From Paenibacillus vini (lineage in GTDB: Bacteria > Bacillota > Bacilli > Paenibacillales > Paenibacillaceae): DNA of 64,000 bases. Below, piece after piece: positions 8,127 to 17,233 of the stretch. The stretch's first letter is position 1. Each line of letters starts with the position of its first letter. The stretch covers positions 186,001-250,000 of the forward strand of contig NZ_BOSL01000005.1 in the NCBI RefSeq assembly GCF_018403325.1. The letters are read 5' to 3'. The notes under the pieces are model-generated. The model searched no databases and was not told the origin of the DNA. It saw nothing but the letters and a program-made list of their open reading frames with translations. The translations under genes and the position numbers were made by a program.

Positions 8127-9911
8127 GTGAAAAGTATTCAAAACCGCTTAATCCTCCTGCTGCTTGTTTTCATCATTATTCCATATTTTCTATCTGTATG
8201 GTTGATCTATCAGCAGACCAAAGAGAATGTGGAGCGGCACGAACTTCAGAACAGTCAGGAGCAAGTGGAGCAGGTATCGACTGAGCTGGAGCAATATTTT
8301 GAGGAAATCGTAAATCTTTCCTATATTCTATATCGGAACCCGGATCTGTTCAGCGTATTTGAACAAGGGTTCGAGGGAGATGTTTATCGAAATCAGCTTG
8401 AAATCAATAAAGGCATGAGAAGCTTCTATTTAATGAGGAATGAAATTCGACAATTGCGGTTTTTTATCAATGAAGGTAAAAGTTCTTTTACGGTGTATAA
8501 CGCCATGTTAAGTACCCGCAAGATCAATCCGAATCTCCTTCAGCAAGCTCCCATTCAGAAGTTGATGGGCTCTAAAGCGAACTATCGAATTGAGCCTCCT
8601 CATCAAATTGAGAATTATAACCAAACTTCCATCATGCCGCCTTCGGACAAAACCATGGTTGTGACGATTCATCATAAAGTTACGAATGTTCTAACACAAG
8701 AATTTATCGGGATCATTACGTTCGACATCGATTTAGACAAGATCGCTAATCTATCCAGAAAAATTGTTCGGAATAATAAAGAGGTCGTATTGCTTACCGA
8801 TTCTGATGGTTATGTCATTTATGCAAGTGAGGAAACGCTGATCGGAAAGATCATGCCGGAGGATGTACGAAGTAAAATCAGTTCGTCGACAGCCGGTGTT
8901 GTTAAATCCCCGGAAGGGGAAATTGTTATGTCCAGAACGTTGCAGGGACCGATAAAGAATTGGCATTTCGTCCAAATCACCCCTAGCGAGTTCTTGTTTG
9001 AAGACGTAAGGCAAACCGCCTACAGAAACATCATGGTTGGTGTCATTGTGGGGGGGCTCGGTTTAATCATGATCGCAATCATCTCCTATAAATTCACACG
9101 ACCCATAAAATTGCTTAGTCAGAAAGTTCAGCGGATTGAAGGGGGCAATATGCATGTCCGGTTCGATGATCAGCGGGAGGATGAAATCGGCAGTCTGGAA
9201 AGACATATTCAAGAAATGATGAATCGGATTAATCGCCACATCGACCGGGAGTACAAGCTCGAGATCGAGAATAGGAAGAATCAGCATCGGGCGCTGAAGT
9301 CTCAGATCAATCCGCATTTTCTGTTCAATGCTTTACAATCCATTGCAGCAGTTGCCCTGATGTCCGGATCTCCCAAAGTATATCAACTCATCACCTCATT
9401 ATCCAAAATGATGCGGTACTCGATTCGTGTGGATCAAAAGGCGACGGTTCGGAGTGAGGTCGAATATGTGCAAGCGTATTTGAAACTTCAACAGGAACGC
9501 TTTCAGACCGATTTCAGCTATTCCATCGATATACCTGAGGACATTCTGGATAATCCGGTTCCGAGTATGATTCTGCAGCCGCTCGTTGAGAACTTCTTCA
9601 AACACTGCTATGACGAAGGGGTTGAACACGCTTATCTTCGGGTTTATGGAGAAATACAGGGCGTATATTTGCATTTGGTTGTAGAGAATCACGGAAGCAG
9701 CCTGACTCCAGAGGCGCTGAAAGCTTTAGAAGACAAAATCTACACACCCGTTCACGAAGGGAACCCATCGTTTGAACATATCGGTTTAAAAAATATTCAT
9801 GATCGCTTAGTTCTTCATTTCGACCAAACAGCGGGAATGATACTGGATTCGATGCAAGGTCAAGGGTTCAGTGTGCGGCTGGTGATTCCACTCTACCAAA
9901 AGGAGATGTAA
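8127..9911 (+). CDS. YesM-type sensor histidine kinase of the levan locus
   Basis: 594 residues. GTG 8127 is chosen because AAGGAG lies 7 bases upstream; an in-frame TTG at 8100 would precede that site. A membrane segment at residues about 5-25 is followed by an extracytoplasmic Cache-like sensor to about 295, a second segment (GVIVGGLGLIMIAIISY), a HAMP linker and the HPK8-type kinase box KSQINPHFLFN with His397. The C-terminal ATPase domain carries PLVENFFKH and GLKNIHDRL. It probably phosphorylates the response regulator four bases downstream. The signal is unknown; sugar from sucrose or levan is suggested by the genes that follow. Confidence 0.92.
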   Translation: MKSIQNRLILLLLVFIIIPYFLSVWLIYQQTKENVERHELQNSQEQVEQVSTELEQYFEEIVNLSYILYRNPDLFSVFEQGFEGDVYRNQLEINKGMRSFYLMRNEIRQLRFFINEGKSSFTVYNAMLSTRKINPNLLQQAPIQKLMGSKANYRIEPPHQIENYNQTSIMPPSDKTMVVTIHHKVTNVLTQEFIGIITFDIDLDKIANLSRKIVRNNKEVVLLTDSDGYVIYASEETLIGKIMPEDVRSKISSSTAGVVKSPEGEIVMSRTLQGPIKNWHFVQITPSEFLFEDVRQTAYRNIMVGVIVGGLGLIMIAIISYKFTRPIKLLSQKVQRIEGGNMHVRFDDQREDEIGSLERHIQEMMNRINRHIDREYKLEIENRKNQHRALKSQINPHFLFNALQSIAAVALMSGSPKVYQLITSLSKMMRYSIRVDQKATVRSEVEYVQAYLKLQQERFQTDFSYSIDIPEDILDNPVPSMILQPLVENFFKHCYDEGVEHAYLRVYGEIQGVYLHLVVENHGSSLTPEALKALEDKIYTPVHEGNPSFEHIGLKNIHDRLVLHFDQTAGMILDSMQGQGFSVRLVIPLYQKEM

Positions 9912-9915
9912 AAGG

Positions 9916-11115
9916 ATGAAAGCTCTTATTGTAGATGATGAGTCCCATGTTAGAACCACCATTCGTTTTTTAGCGCGTTGGGATCAATATGGAATTACTG
10001 AAGTTCTGGAAGCCAAAAATGGGTTGGAGGCTAAAACGCTGATTACTCAGGAATCTCCGGAGATCATTATGACAGACGTTAAAATGCCTAAGAAAAACGG
10101 GATTGAGCTGATCGAGTGGTTGGAGGCTAACCAGTTTCCGGGCAAGGTAATTATGATCTCAGGATATGATGATTATGATTTCATGCGTACCGCTTTTAAA
10201 CTTGGATGTTACGATTATTTGATGAAACCTATTGAAGAGGAAATGCTCAATGAAACTTTAGAAGGGGCGGTCACAGCCTGGAAGCAGGAAGAGGAAGAAC
10301 GACATAATATGGAGTCGGGTTTCTATGAAGAGGTAAGAATGTTTCGCTTAAACAGAGAGATGACCTCTGCTTGTAATGGTGAATCTTTTGATGAAGGCGA
10401 AATTTCACTGGCTCTCCCTGAGGCGGCGGACGGGTATGACTTTACTGTGATTTTCTTTTACCATACTCACTATCCAGAACCTTATATTCAGCTTTTAGCG
10501 CAGGAAATGGTTGAACAGGAATGGGGAAATGTATTCACTCTTCAAAATGATCCTAATGTCTGTCTACTGCTAACGACTAAAGGACAAATCACTACCGTGG
10601 AGGAGTGGATTACCCGATACTGTGAACTTCCTGTTCGTCTGGTTAGCGGTCCTCCCATCCAATCGTTTGAGGAGATCTCAGAATCCTTTCAAGCTGCCTA
10701 CAGGTCTATGGCCGAGCAAAACTTTAGAACAATTCATCGTTTGGAGGAAGTGGATGATGCCGGACGCATGAACGATATCGTTGCTTTTGTGGATAAGTAT
10801 TATATGGAAGAACTCAGTTTGGACAAGTTATCCGCCCGTTTTTTCCTGAGCCGAGAACATATCTCACGGAGATTCAAACAAGAAGTCGGCAAGACCCTGA
10901 CCAGTTACGTCATGGATTTACGAATCAATCAAGCCAAACAGTGGTTGATTGAGACGGAGGAGACGATGTTCTCGATCGCATCCAAGCTCGGGTATCAAGA
11001 TGAGATCTACTTCTCCAAGCTATTCAAAAAGAATGTAGGCCTGTCGCCGGCGGAATACCGGAATAAGATGAGAACAAGTGGAGTAAACGACAAAGGAAGA
11101 TTAGCCAATTCATAA
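9916..11115 (+). CDS. YesN-type response regulator with AraC DNA-binding domain
   Basis: 399 residues, shorter than many YesN proteins. The receiver domain (residues 1-120) has the acidic pair Asp7/Asp8, phospho-acceptor Asp54 in TDVKMP, and the later Lys in YLMKP. The middle region is weakly conserved. The last 100 residues are an AraC-type double helix-turn-helix ending in the signature GYQDEIYFSKLFKKNVGLSPAEYR. AAAAGG precedes the ATG and the kinase stop is four bases upstream, so both come from one transcript. It likely activates the downstream binding-protein and levan genes, an inference from gene order. Confidence 0.93.
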   Translation: MKALIVDDESHVRTTIRFLARWDQYGITEVLEAKNGLEAKTLITQESPEIIMTDVKMPKKNGIELIEWLEANQFPGKVIMISGYDDYDFMRTAFKLGCYDYLMKPIEEEMLNETLEGAVTAWKQEEEERHNMESGFYEEVRMFRLNREMTSACNGESFDEGEISLALPEAADGYDFTVIFFYHTHYPEPYIQLLAQEMVEQEWGNVFTLQNDPNVCLLLTTKGQITTVEEWITRYCELPVRLVSGPPIQSFEEISESFQAAYRSMAEQNFRTIHRLEEVDDAGRMNDIVAFVDKYYMEELSLDKLSARFFLSREHISRRFKQEVGKTLTSYVMDLRINQAKQWLIETEETMFSIASKLGYQDEIYFSKLFKKNVGLSPAEYRNKMRTSGVNDKGRLANS

Positions 11116-11138
11116 GCTAAATGTCGTCAGGAGGGATT

Positions 11139-12422
11139 ATGAGAATCAAGAGTATTCAATGGATGGTGGCAGGGCTCCTAGCCCTGGCACTTTCTTCGTG
11201 TGGGCAGGATAAACAGCCTTCAGTAGAAGCTGATCCTCATCCGGCGAACGAAGCAACGACTTTAGAAATAATGAATCCGAAAGTGGAGATTTCTGTGGAA
11301 TTCGAGCAGATGGTTAAGGAATATGAACATTTAAACCCGAATATCGACCTGAATGTTGTAACCTTTGGCGGAGGGGCTGATTACCTTGATGAATTGAAGG
11401 CGAGATTTGCGGCAAATGAGGGGCCTGATATTTTTCCTAATGGCGGTTATGAGGAAGCAAGGGCCTGGAAAAGATATCTCGAGGATCTTTCGGACCAGCC
11501 ATGGGTGGAACAAGTGTATGACGAAGCGCTTGAGCCGATGACAATAGACGGGAAGATCTATGGGATGCCTATAAACTATGAAGGTTATGGCTTTATTTAT
11601 AATAAGAACTTGTTTGCCAAGGCCGGGATCAACACTCTGCCGACAACATTTACCGAATTAAAGACAGCGGCGGAAAAGCTGCAAGCTATAGGTGTTACTC
11701 CTTTTGCTATTGGGTATTCAGATAGTTGGTTTTTCGTACTCATGCTGAATATTGCTATAGCTCAAATGGATAACCCGGATGCTTTTATTCAAGGGTTAAA
11801 CGACGGAACTCAAACGTTCCAAGGGACGAAGGAATTTGAACAGTTCCTTCAAATGCTGGATTTGACCCTGCAATACGGGAACAAGGATTATATGACAACA
11901 GACTATAATTCGGAGGTAGAGTTGTTTGCAACGGGAAGAGCGGCCATCCTGAAACAAGGGAATTGGGTTCAATCTCAAATCGATCAACGATCGCCGAAGA
12001 TGAACATCGGTTTCTTACCTATGTCGATTAACGATGATGCCAGAAATGATGCGCTGCCTATCGGCGTTTCTAATAATTGGGCTGTAAATAAAGAATCTAC
12101 GCCAGAGAAAAAGAGAGAAGCCAAGAAGTTTCTAAACTGGATGGTGTCGTCGGATCAGGGAAAGAAGTTTATGAAGGACCGATTCCATTATATTTCCGCA
12201 TTTAAAAATATCGGAACCGATACTTCGCGTCCGCTGGTGAATGATCTTATGCGCTATGCCGATGAACAAAAGACATTATCCTGGAATTGGTTTAAATTTC
12301 CGCCCAGGGCGAGAGAAGAGTTTGGCTATATTATTCAAGCTTATGTAGGAAAGCAACTGAACCGGGATCAATTGCTGGAGGAACTCCAAAAGTCGTGGCA
12401 GAGGAATAAACATAAATATTAA
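11139..12422 (+). CDS. Extracellular solute-binding lipoprotein (ABC sugar type), no permeases nearby
   Basis: 427 residues. ATG 11139 follows CAGGAGGG at 11128-11135, which decides against the in-frame ATG at 11121. Signal MRIKSIQWMVAGLLALALSSC ends in a lipobox. The mature part is a family-1 binding protein: LEIMNPKVEIS, a substrate-facing GMPINYEGYGFIYNKNLF and the conserved LPIGVSNNWAVNKES near the end. Such proteins normally deliver sugars to an ABC importer, but none is encoded here. It lies directly behind the kinase/regulator pair, so it may present the sugar to the kinase or use permeases encoded elsewhere. Confidence 0.88.
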   Translation: MRIKSIQWMVAGLLALALSSCGQDKQPSVEADPHPANEATTLEIMNPKVEISVEFEQMVKEYEHLNPNIDLNVVTFGGGADYLDELKARFAANEGPDIFPNGGYEEARAWKRYLEDLSDQPWVEQVYDEALEPMTIDGKIYGMPINYEGYGFIYNKNLFAKAGINTLPTTFTELKTAAEKLQAIGVTPFAIGYSDSWFFVLMLNIAIAQMDNPDAFIQGLNDGTQTFQGTKEFEQFLQMLDLTLQYGNKDYMTTDYNSEVELFATGRAAILKQGNWVQSQIDQRSPKMNIGFLPMSINDDARNDALPIGVSNNWAVNKESTPEKKREAKKFLNWMVSSDQGKKFMKDRFHYISAFKNIGTDTSRPLVNDLMRYADEQKTLSWNWFKFPPRAREEFGYIIQAYVGKQLNRDQLLEELQKSWQRNKHKY

Positions 12423-12467
12423 TGAATCAATATAAGCCTGTAAATGGATCAATATACGACATACAAG

Positions 12468-12553
12468 TCCTAACTCCATTCCGTTAGAATTTTAAAGGAA
12501 GGTCAGCGACATGAGACCTAAAGAGAAAAAAAGAGCAAAGGAAGGAGTTAGGA
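12468..12553 (+). promoter_or_regulatory. Possible sacB leader switch pairing the ribosome binding site
   Basis: TCCTAACTCC at 12468-12477 is the exact complement of GGAGTTAGGA at 12544-12553, which contains the end of the sacB Shine-Dalgarno region. Pairing would hide the site. Translation of the small ORF between them would open the structure. Confidence 0.4.
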
Positions 12554-12558
12554 TATGA
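12511..12558 (+). CDS. 15-codon basic leader peptide overlapping the sacB start
   Basis: ATG 12511 is preceded by AAAGGAAGG at 12494-12502 with eight bases of spacing. It encodes MRPKEKKRAKEGVRI and stops at TGA, which overlaps the sacB ATG in the form ATGA. The overlap suggests translational coupling: ribosomes finishing the leader could restart on sacB. Eight of fifteen residues are Lys, Arg or Glu, four of the codons are AAA/AAG and there is no sign of a secreted or catalytic function. Being short, it could be chance, but start site and overlap together are good. Confidence 0.5.
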   Translation: MRPKEKKRAKEGVRI

Positions 12559-14024
12559 ATTTCAAAAAGATGATGAAACAAGCCACAGTTTTCACTTTTA
12601 CGGCAGCTTTATTAGCAGGGGGCGGCTCGCAAACTTTTGCAAAAGGCAATAGTATGGGGGAGTACAAGGAAAGTTATGGTTTCACACATATTACTCGTAC
12701 TGATATGTTGAAATTACCTCAGCAACAGCAGAGTGCACAATTTAAAGCACCTCAATTTGATGCTTCAACCATTAAGAACATTCCTGCAGCGGTGAAGTAC
12801 GATGAGAATGGCAATAAAATTGATATGGATGTTTGGGACTCTTGGCCGCTTCAGAATGCGGACGGAACGGTAGCCAATTATAAAGGATACGAAATTGTTT
12901 TTGGGTTAGCGGGGGATCCTGCAAGGGGATCGGATACGTTTATCTACTTGTTCTATAAGAAAGCAGGAGACAATTCACTTAACAGCTGGAAGAATGCCGG
13001 TCGGGTGTTCAAGGATAGTGACAAGCTCGTTCCCGGCGACACGATTCTTAACAATCAAGCCGAAGAATGGTCCGGTTCTGCAACGATGACTTCTGACGGT
13101 GAAATTCGTTTGTTCTATACGAACCGTCATGGTTGGGATCCGGAGCGCAATTTCTACGGCAAGCAAACCTTAACTACAGCACAAATCAATGTATCCCAGC
13201 CGAATACAGATACGCTCAAGATTGATGGCGTAGAAGATTTCAAATCGATCTATGACGGTAATGAAGGAAAGATGTATCAAACCTTGGATATGACAGGTTT
13301 CAGTAAAGGAGATTATAACGATAATCATACCTTGAGAGATCCGCATTATGTCGAAGAGAACGGCCATAAATATCTTGTCTTTGAAGCCAATACGGGTTCC
13401 GAAACAGGTTACCAAGGCGCAGAGTCGCTCTTTAATAAAGCTTATTATGACGGAAGCACTACATTCTACAGAAATGAAAGAAACAAATTGATGCAAGGCG
13501 CGGATAAAACCAATGCAGAAATTGCGAATGGTGCGCTCGGGATCATTGAGTTGAATGACGATTACACGTTTAAAAAAGAATTGAAGCCGCTGATTGCTTC
13601 CAATACGATAACGGATGAGATTGAACGTCCGAACATCTTTAAACTGAACGGAAAATGGTATCTGTTCACAAGCACGAGAGGTTCCAAAATGTTTGTTGAT
13701 GGCATCGATGACGAAGATATCTATATGCTCGGGTATGTATCCAGTTCTTTAACCGGACCTTACAAACCTTTGAATGGTACAGGACTTGTCCTTCACCAAG
13801 ATCTTGATCCGAACGATCTGACCTGGACTTATGCTCACTTTGCGATTCCGCAGGTAAAGGGCAATAATGTGGTTATCTCGAGCTACATGACAAATAGAGG
13901 ATTCTTTAAAGATCATCATTCTACTTTTGCACCTAGCTTCTTGATGAATATTTCCGGTTCGACGACTTCCGTTGTGAAAGACAGCATTCTGGAGCAAGGG
14001 CAAGTAACAATTTCAAGCAAATAA
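12555..14024 (+). CDS. sacB: Levansucrase, GH68
   Basis: 489 residues with a Sec signal peptide (MNFKKMMKQATVF ... QTFAKG). It splits sucrose outside the cell and polymerises fructose into levan. GH68 landmarks are in place: nucleophile Asp95 in WDSWP, the transition-state stabiliser Asp262 in RDPHYVEE, and acid/base Glu357 in DEIERPNIF. GKWYLFTSTRGSK and SYMTNRGFF are also typical. Length and order match the Bacillus subtilis enzyme. GGAAGGAG precedes the ATG. A hairpin and then an endolevanase gene follow, reproducing the sacB-levB order known from B. subtilis. No SacY-type antiterminator site was found upstream; a leader ORF is there instead. Confidence 0.96.
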   Translation: MNFKKMMKQATVFTFTAALLAGGGSQTFAKGNSMGEYKESYGFTHITRTDMLKLPQQQQSAQFKAPQFDASTIKNIPAAVKYDENGNKIDMDVWDSWPLQNADGTVANYKGYEIVFGLAGDPARGSDTFIYLFYKKAGDNSLNSWKNAGRVFKDSDKLVPGDTILNNQAEEWSGSATMTSDGEIRLFYTNRHGWDPERNFYGKQTLTTAQINVSQPNTDTLKIDGVEDFKSIYDGNEGKMYQTLDMTGFSKGDYNDNHTLRDPHYVEENGHKYLVFEANTGSETGYQGAESLFNKAYYDGSTTFYRNERNKLMQGADKTNAEIANGALGIIELNDDYTFKKELKPLIASNTITDEIERPNIFKLNGKWYLFTSTRGSKMFVDGIDDEDIYMLGYVSSSLTGPYKPLNGTGLVLHQDLDPNDLTWTYAHFAIPQVKGNNVVISSYMTNRGFFKDHHSTFAPSFLMNISGSTTSVVKDSILEQGQVTISSK

Positions 14025-14029
14025 TGAAT

Positions 14030-14071
14030 AACAAAGTAAATGCCGATGTCTATATTGGCATTTACTTTGTT
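14030..14071 (+). terminator. Hairpin between sacB and levB
   Basis: AACAAAGTAAATGCC pairs perfectly with GGCATTTACTTTGTT over a 12-base loop. The T-run is interrupted (TTTGTTTATAT). It may be a leaky terminator that lowers levB relative to sacB, because the levB start lies only nine bases behind it. Confidence 0.6.
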
Positions 14072-14079
14072 TATATCAC

Positions 14080-15672
14080 ATGAAGAATTCCAACATAAAA
14101 GCGGGTGTTTTCTTGTACATAAATAAGAAAATGAAGAACAGAGCGGTTATGATCTTCGTTGGCATAAGTTGTTTGGTATTGCTAGGCTTCTTGACTAATG
14201 AAGCAGGTAAGAACGCAAAGGAAGGGGCAGCGATTCCTCATCCTGAGCCAAGTTATCGGGCCGCCTACCATTTCACTACCCCGGATCACTGGAAGAATGA
14301 CCCTCAGAAGCCGGTTTATTTGGATGGCAAGTATCATTACTATTATCTCTACAATCGTGATTATCCAGATGGAAACGGAACGGAGTGGCGTCATGCCACA
14401 TCAACAGATTTGGTGAATTGGAATGATGAAGGGATTGCCATTCCTAAATACACCAACCCCAATGGCGATCCTTGGTCGGGGTCCATAGTTGTTGACGAGG
14501 CTAACACGGCTGGCTTTGGTAAAGGAACGGTTATAGCGATTATGACACAGCCCTCGGGTAATGGCGGGAAGCAAGAACAATATCTATGGTACAGTACGAA
14601 TCGGGGGAAGACGTTTAAACCTTATGGTAACGGTCCTGTTCTGGCGAATCCGGGCGTGAAAGATTATCGGGATCCGAAGATTGTCTGGGATCAGGCGGCT
14701 CATAAATGGGTGATGGCCCTTGCGGAAGGAACGAAGGTAGGCTTTTACGAGTCCGGCAATTTAAAAGAATGGCATTATACAAGCAGCTTTGTTACCGAAA
14801 ATATAGGAATTGTGGAGTGCCCCGACCTCTACATGATGCGGGCGGATGATGGTTCCATGAAATGGATTCTTGGAGCCAGCGCCAATGGGAAATCATCCGG
14901 ACAACCAAACACCTATGCCTACTGGATTGGAGACTTCGATGGGAAGAAATTCAGCACGGATCAACAAGAGCCGCAATGGCTGGATTATGGGTTTGATTGG
15001 TATGGCGCTGTAACGTTTGAAGAGGGGGGGAGCCGTGATAAATACGACCATCGTTATGCTATGGCCTGGATGAATAATTGGGACTACCCTCATAATACAC
15101 CCACGCTTAAAGAAGGGTTTAACGGGACGGATTCCATGGTAAGACAGATTAAATTAACACGTAGTGCGGATCACAAATATCGCCTGGTGTCTCAGCCTGT
15201 TGATGCATTACAGCAACGAGTCGGTTCAATAGACTCTATCGAACAAATACAAGTCAATGGTCACAAGACACTTGATTTTACCGGGGAAACCTATCAGCTC
15301 GATGCAGATATATCATGGTCAGAGATCAAAAATGTTGGATTCAGACTTCGCGAATCGGCAGATCGAACCCGCCATGTAGATGTGGGGCTTTTTGTTCAAG
15401 GACAATATTCTTATGTGAACAGAGCGTCTACAGGTCAGCCCGATCAAAGCGGGAAATACCTTGAAAGCAAGGCGCCATTTAATGCGAGTAACAAGAAGGT
15501 CCACCACCTTAAGATTCTTGTGGATCGAACAAGCATTGAAGTATTTGTAGATGAGGGGGAAATCGCATTTTCGAATCTGATTTTCCCTGATAGTCATGAC
15601 AAAGGAATTACCTTGTACACGGAAGGCGGTACCGCCGCTTTTAACAATGTTGTGATTAAGCATTTTAAGTGA
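14080..15672 (+). CDS. levB: Endolevanase, GH32
   Basis: 530 residues if started at ATG 14080, which has no clear ribosome binding site; an in-frame TTG at 14113 behind GCGGGTG would give 519. A membrane-spanning signal (RAVMIFVGISCLVLLGFL) exports or anchors the enzyme. GH32 catalytic positions are visible: nucleophile Asp74 in HWKNDPQKP, Asp198 in YRDPKIVWD and acid/base Glu246 in VECPDLY. The C-terminal beta-sandwich includes VDRTSIEVFVDEGE. The variant HWKNDPQKP and YYYLYNRDYPDGNGTEWRHA match B. subtilis LevB, which cuts levan internally. It lies just behind sacB, so making and trimming levan are linked. Confidence 0.92.
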   Translation: MKNSNIKAGVFLYINKKMKNRAVMIFVGISCLVLLGFLTNEAGKNAKEGAAIPHPEPSYRAAYHFTTPDHWKNDPQKPVYLDGKYHYYYLYNRDYPDGNGTEWRHATSTDLVNWNDEGIAIPKYTNPNGDPWSGSIVVDEANTAGFGKGTVIAIMTQPSGNGGKQEQYLWYSTNRGKTFKPYGNGPVLANPGVKDYRDPKIVWDQAAHKWVMALAEGTKVGFYESGNLKEWHYTSSFVTENIGIVECPDLYMMRADDGSMKWILGASANGKSSGQPNTYAYWIGDFDGKKFSTDQQEPQWLDYGFDWYGAVTFEEGGSRDKYDHRYAMAWMNNWDYPHNTPTLKEGFNGTDSMVRQIKLTRSADHKYRLVSQPVDALQQRVGSIDSIEQIQVNGHKTLDFTGETYQLDADISWSEIKNVGFRLRESADRTRHVDVGLFVQGQYSYVNRASTGQPDQSGKYLESKAPFNASNKKVHHLKILVDRTSIEVFVDEGEIAFSNLIFPDSHDKGITLYTEGGTAAFNNVVIKHFK

Positions 15673-15684
15673 AAATGGACATTA

Positions 15685-16038
15685 CTAGATGTGTTCAAGA
15701 ATCTGTTCATAGGCGTTCTGGACATGCTGAGGGTTAGGGTCTTCTCCAAGACGTTTGGGCACATCGAATTTCGATAAATCAAAATGATGCTTAGGTTCCA
15801 CGTTATGTCTGGCTAAACAGCTCTTGCAGCAGGCCAGCGGGCAACCGTCAATGGCAATAATGTCACGTCCCGACTTGGCTGTTCTGACAAGCGGTGTTAC
15901 GTCACCGCCGACACCGGCGATGCAGGACATTTCGGCGATCATTTCCCGATCCATCTTAATCGCAATCCGGTTCGCGGTCTGTGCAGCCGAGGAACATCCG
16001 GAACATGAATAAACAAGCGGCAGATCATTTTTTCTCAT
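15685..16038 (-). CDS. DGC-domain putative zinc-binding protein
   Basis: 117 residues, cytosolic. It has the cysteine pattern of the DGC family: YSCSGCSSAAQTAN near the start, MSCIAGVGG in the middle, and the name-giving IDGCPLACCKSCL. The cysteines are expected to bind a metal, probably zinc; the cellular role of the family is unknown. It is convergent with levB (12 bases between the stops) and lies downstream of the DsbA-like gene on the same strand, 107 bases apart. Confidence 0.85.
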   Translation of the reverse strand: MRKNDLPLVYSCSGCSSAAQTANRIAIKMDREMIAEMSCIAGVGGDVTPLVRTAKSGRDIIAIDGCPLACCKSCLARHNVEPKHHFDLSKFDVPKRLGEDPNPQHVQNAYEQILEHI

Positions 16039-16145
16039 TAGCTATCCCTCTCCAATTCAATAAAGTAATTGTCAGTATAGCCCGAGTTTACGGATTGAAT
16101 TGTGAGGGGGGTCACTTGTATTTATCTATAGGCCTACCGTTACTT

Positions 16146-17066
16146 TTATTTAAATGTAAAATAAGACTCCCCTAAAATTTCATTCGCTTGATAATGATCT
16201 GGCGAAAGCTCTTTTTCAATAAAATGGTGGACTTCTGATTGTTCAACATCATACATGACTTCAATTTCTTTGGAAAATAGAAGTTTTTCCTTTTCAAGCA
16301 AACTGGAAAGGGAAGGGAGTGGGTTAGGCTGCAGTTCTTCCTCATTAAGAACTTGTTTTAAACCGTTAATATAGTAGTCCAACGGACGACCGCCAACGAT
16401 TTTCACGCCTTTATTCTCCTCATTGGTCATGATAATGGTCGGAAAGCCTCTGACCCCTAAGCTCCTGGCTAGCGCAAAATCTTCCTCCAATAATTGTTGA
16501 CTGACTGATTGCTCGGCTTCATTCACAATAGCTTCTCCATCAAGACCAAGTTTGTTTACGATTTCAATCATCACGGGATTATCTGAAATATTCTGATTGA
16601 ATACGAAAAGTGCTTCTCTTGAGCGGCGCAAATATTCAGACGCTGTTGCATCGGAATGATACTTTTGGATTACCTTGAATACACGTGAGGGCGGATAGGA
16701 GGACTGAACCGGATTATCGATCATCAAAGTCCCGTCAATGGGCATTCTGTAATGTTCTCCAACTTCTCTCCAGTGAACAGCAACGTCGGCTGGTTTATAA
16801 ATTCCGTTGGCAGGATCGATGGGGCCATCGTGCCATTTTTCGAGCAACCCACCCATAACGGTATGAAGCTTGAAATAATGTCCATATTGATGTTCAAAGC
16901 GACGAAGTACCGGTTCCAGAGCCCAGCAATGAGAGCAAATCGGATCGGTAACATAATAAAGATGAATCGCTTTTTGAGGTTGATTAAAATCGATAATCTC
17001 CATGACTTCCTCGCCAACTTCTCCACATACTCCTGTATTGATATCGCAAATCATATTATTGTTCAT
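16146..17066 (-). CDS. DsbA-family thioredoxin-fold protein, SpxH/YjbH-like
   Basis: 306 residues from ATG 17066, chosen because GAGGGAAAT precedes it; a longer reading from 17246 would run into the divergent TetR gene. The motif DPICSHCWALEP is a CxxC thioredoxin-type active site at the start of a DsbA fold, followed by the helical insertion and the cis-Pro loop GVRGFPTIIM. No signal peptide, so it works in the cytosol. Sequence and size resemble SpxH/YjbH, the adaptor that hands Spx to ClpXP, and also FrnE-like isomerases. A TetR regulator is divergent and may control it. Confidence 0.82.
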   Translation of the reverse strand: MNNNMICDINTGVCGEVGEEVMEIIDFNQPQKAIHLYYVTDPICSHCWALEPVLRRFEHQYGHYFKLHTVMGGLLEKWHDGPIDPANGIYKPADVAVHWREVGEHYRMPIDGTLMIDNPVQSSYPPSRVFKVIQKYHSDATASEYLRRSREALFVFNQNISDNPVMIEIVNKLGLDGEAIVNEAEQSVSQQLLEEDFALARSLGVRGFPTIIMTNEENKGVKIVGGRPLDYYINGLKQVLNEEELQPNPLPSLSSLLEKEKLLFSKEIEVMYDVEQSEVHHFIEKELSPDHYQANEILGESYFTFK

Positions 17067-17233
17067 ATCATTTCCCTCATCTCTCATTAATTCCTGTAAA
17101 AGGTGCGTGCATCGTATTTGCCAGTAATTGAAGCTTAGATCATAATTAAAATAATCAACACCAATAGTTCTGTGGATTTGTCGGATATGCAACACATTTT
17201 GAAAATTGTTTAAAAAGTAGGTGTATTGACATA

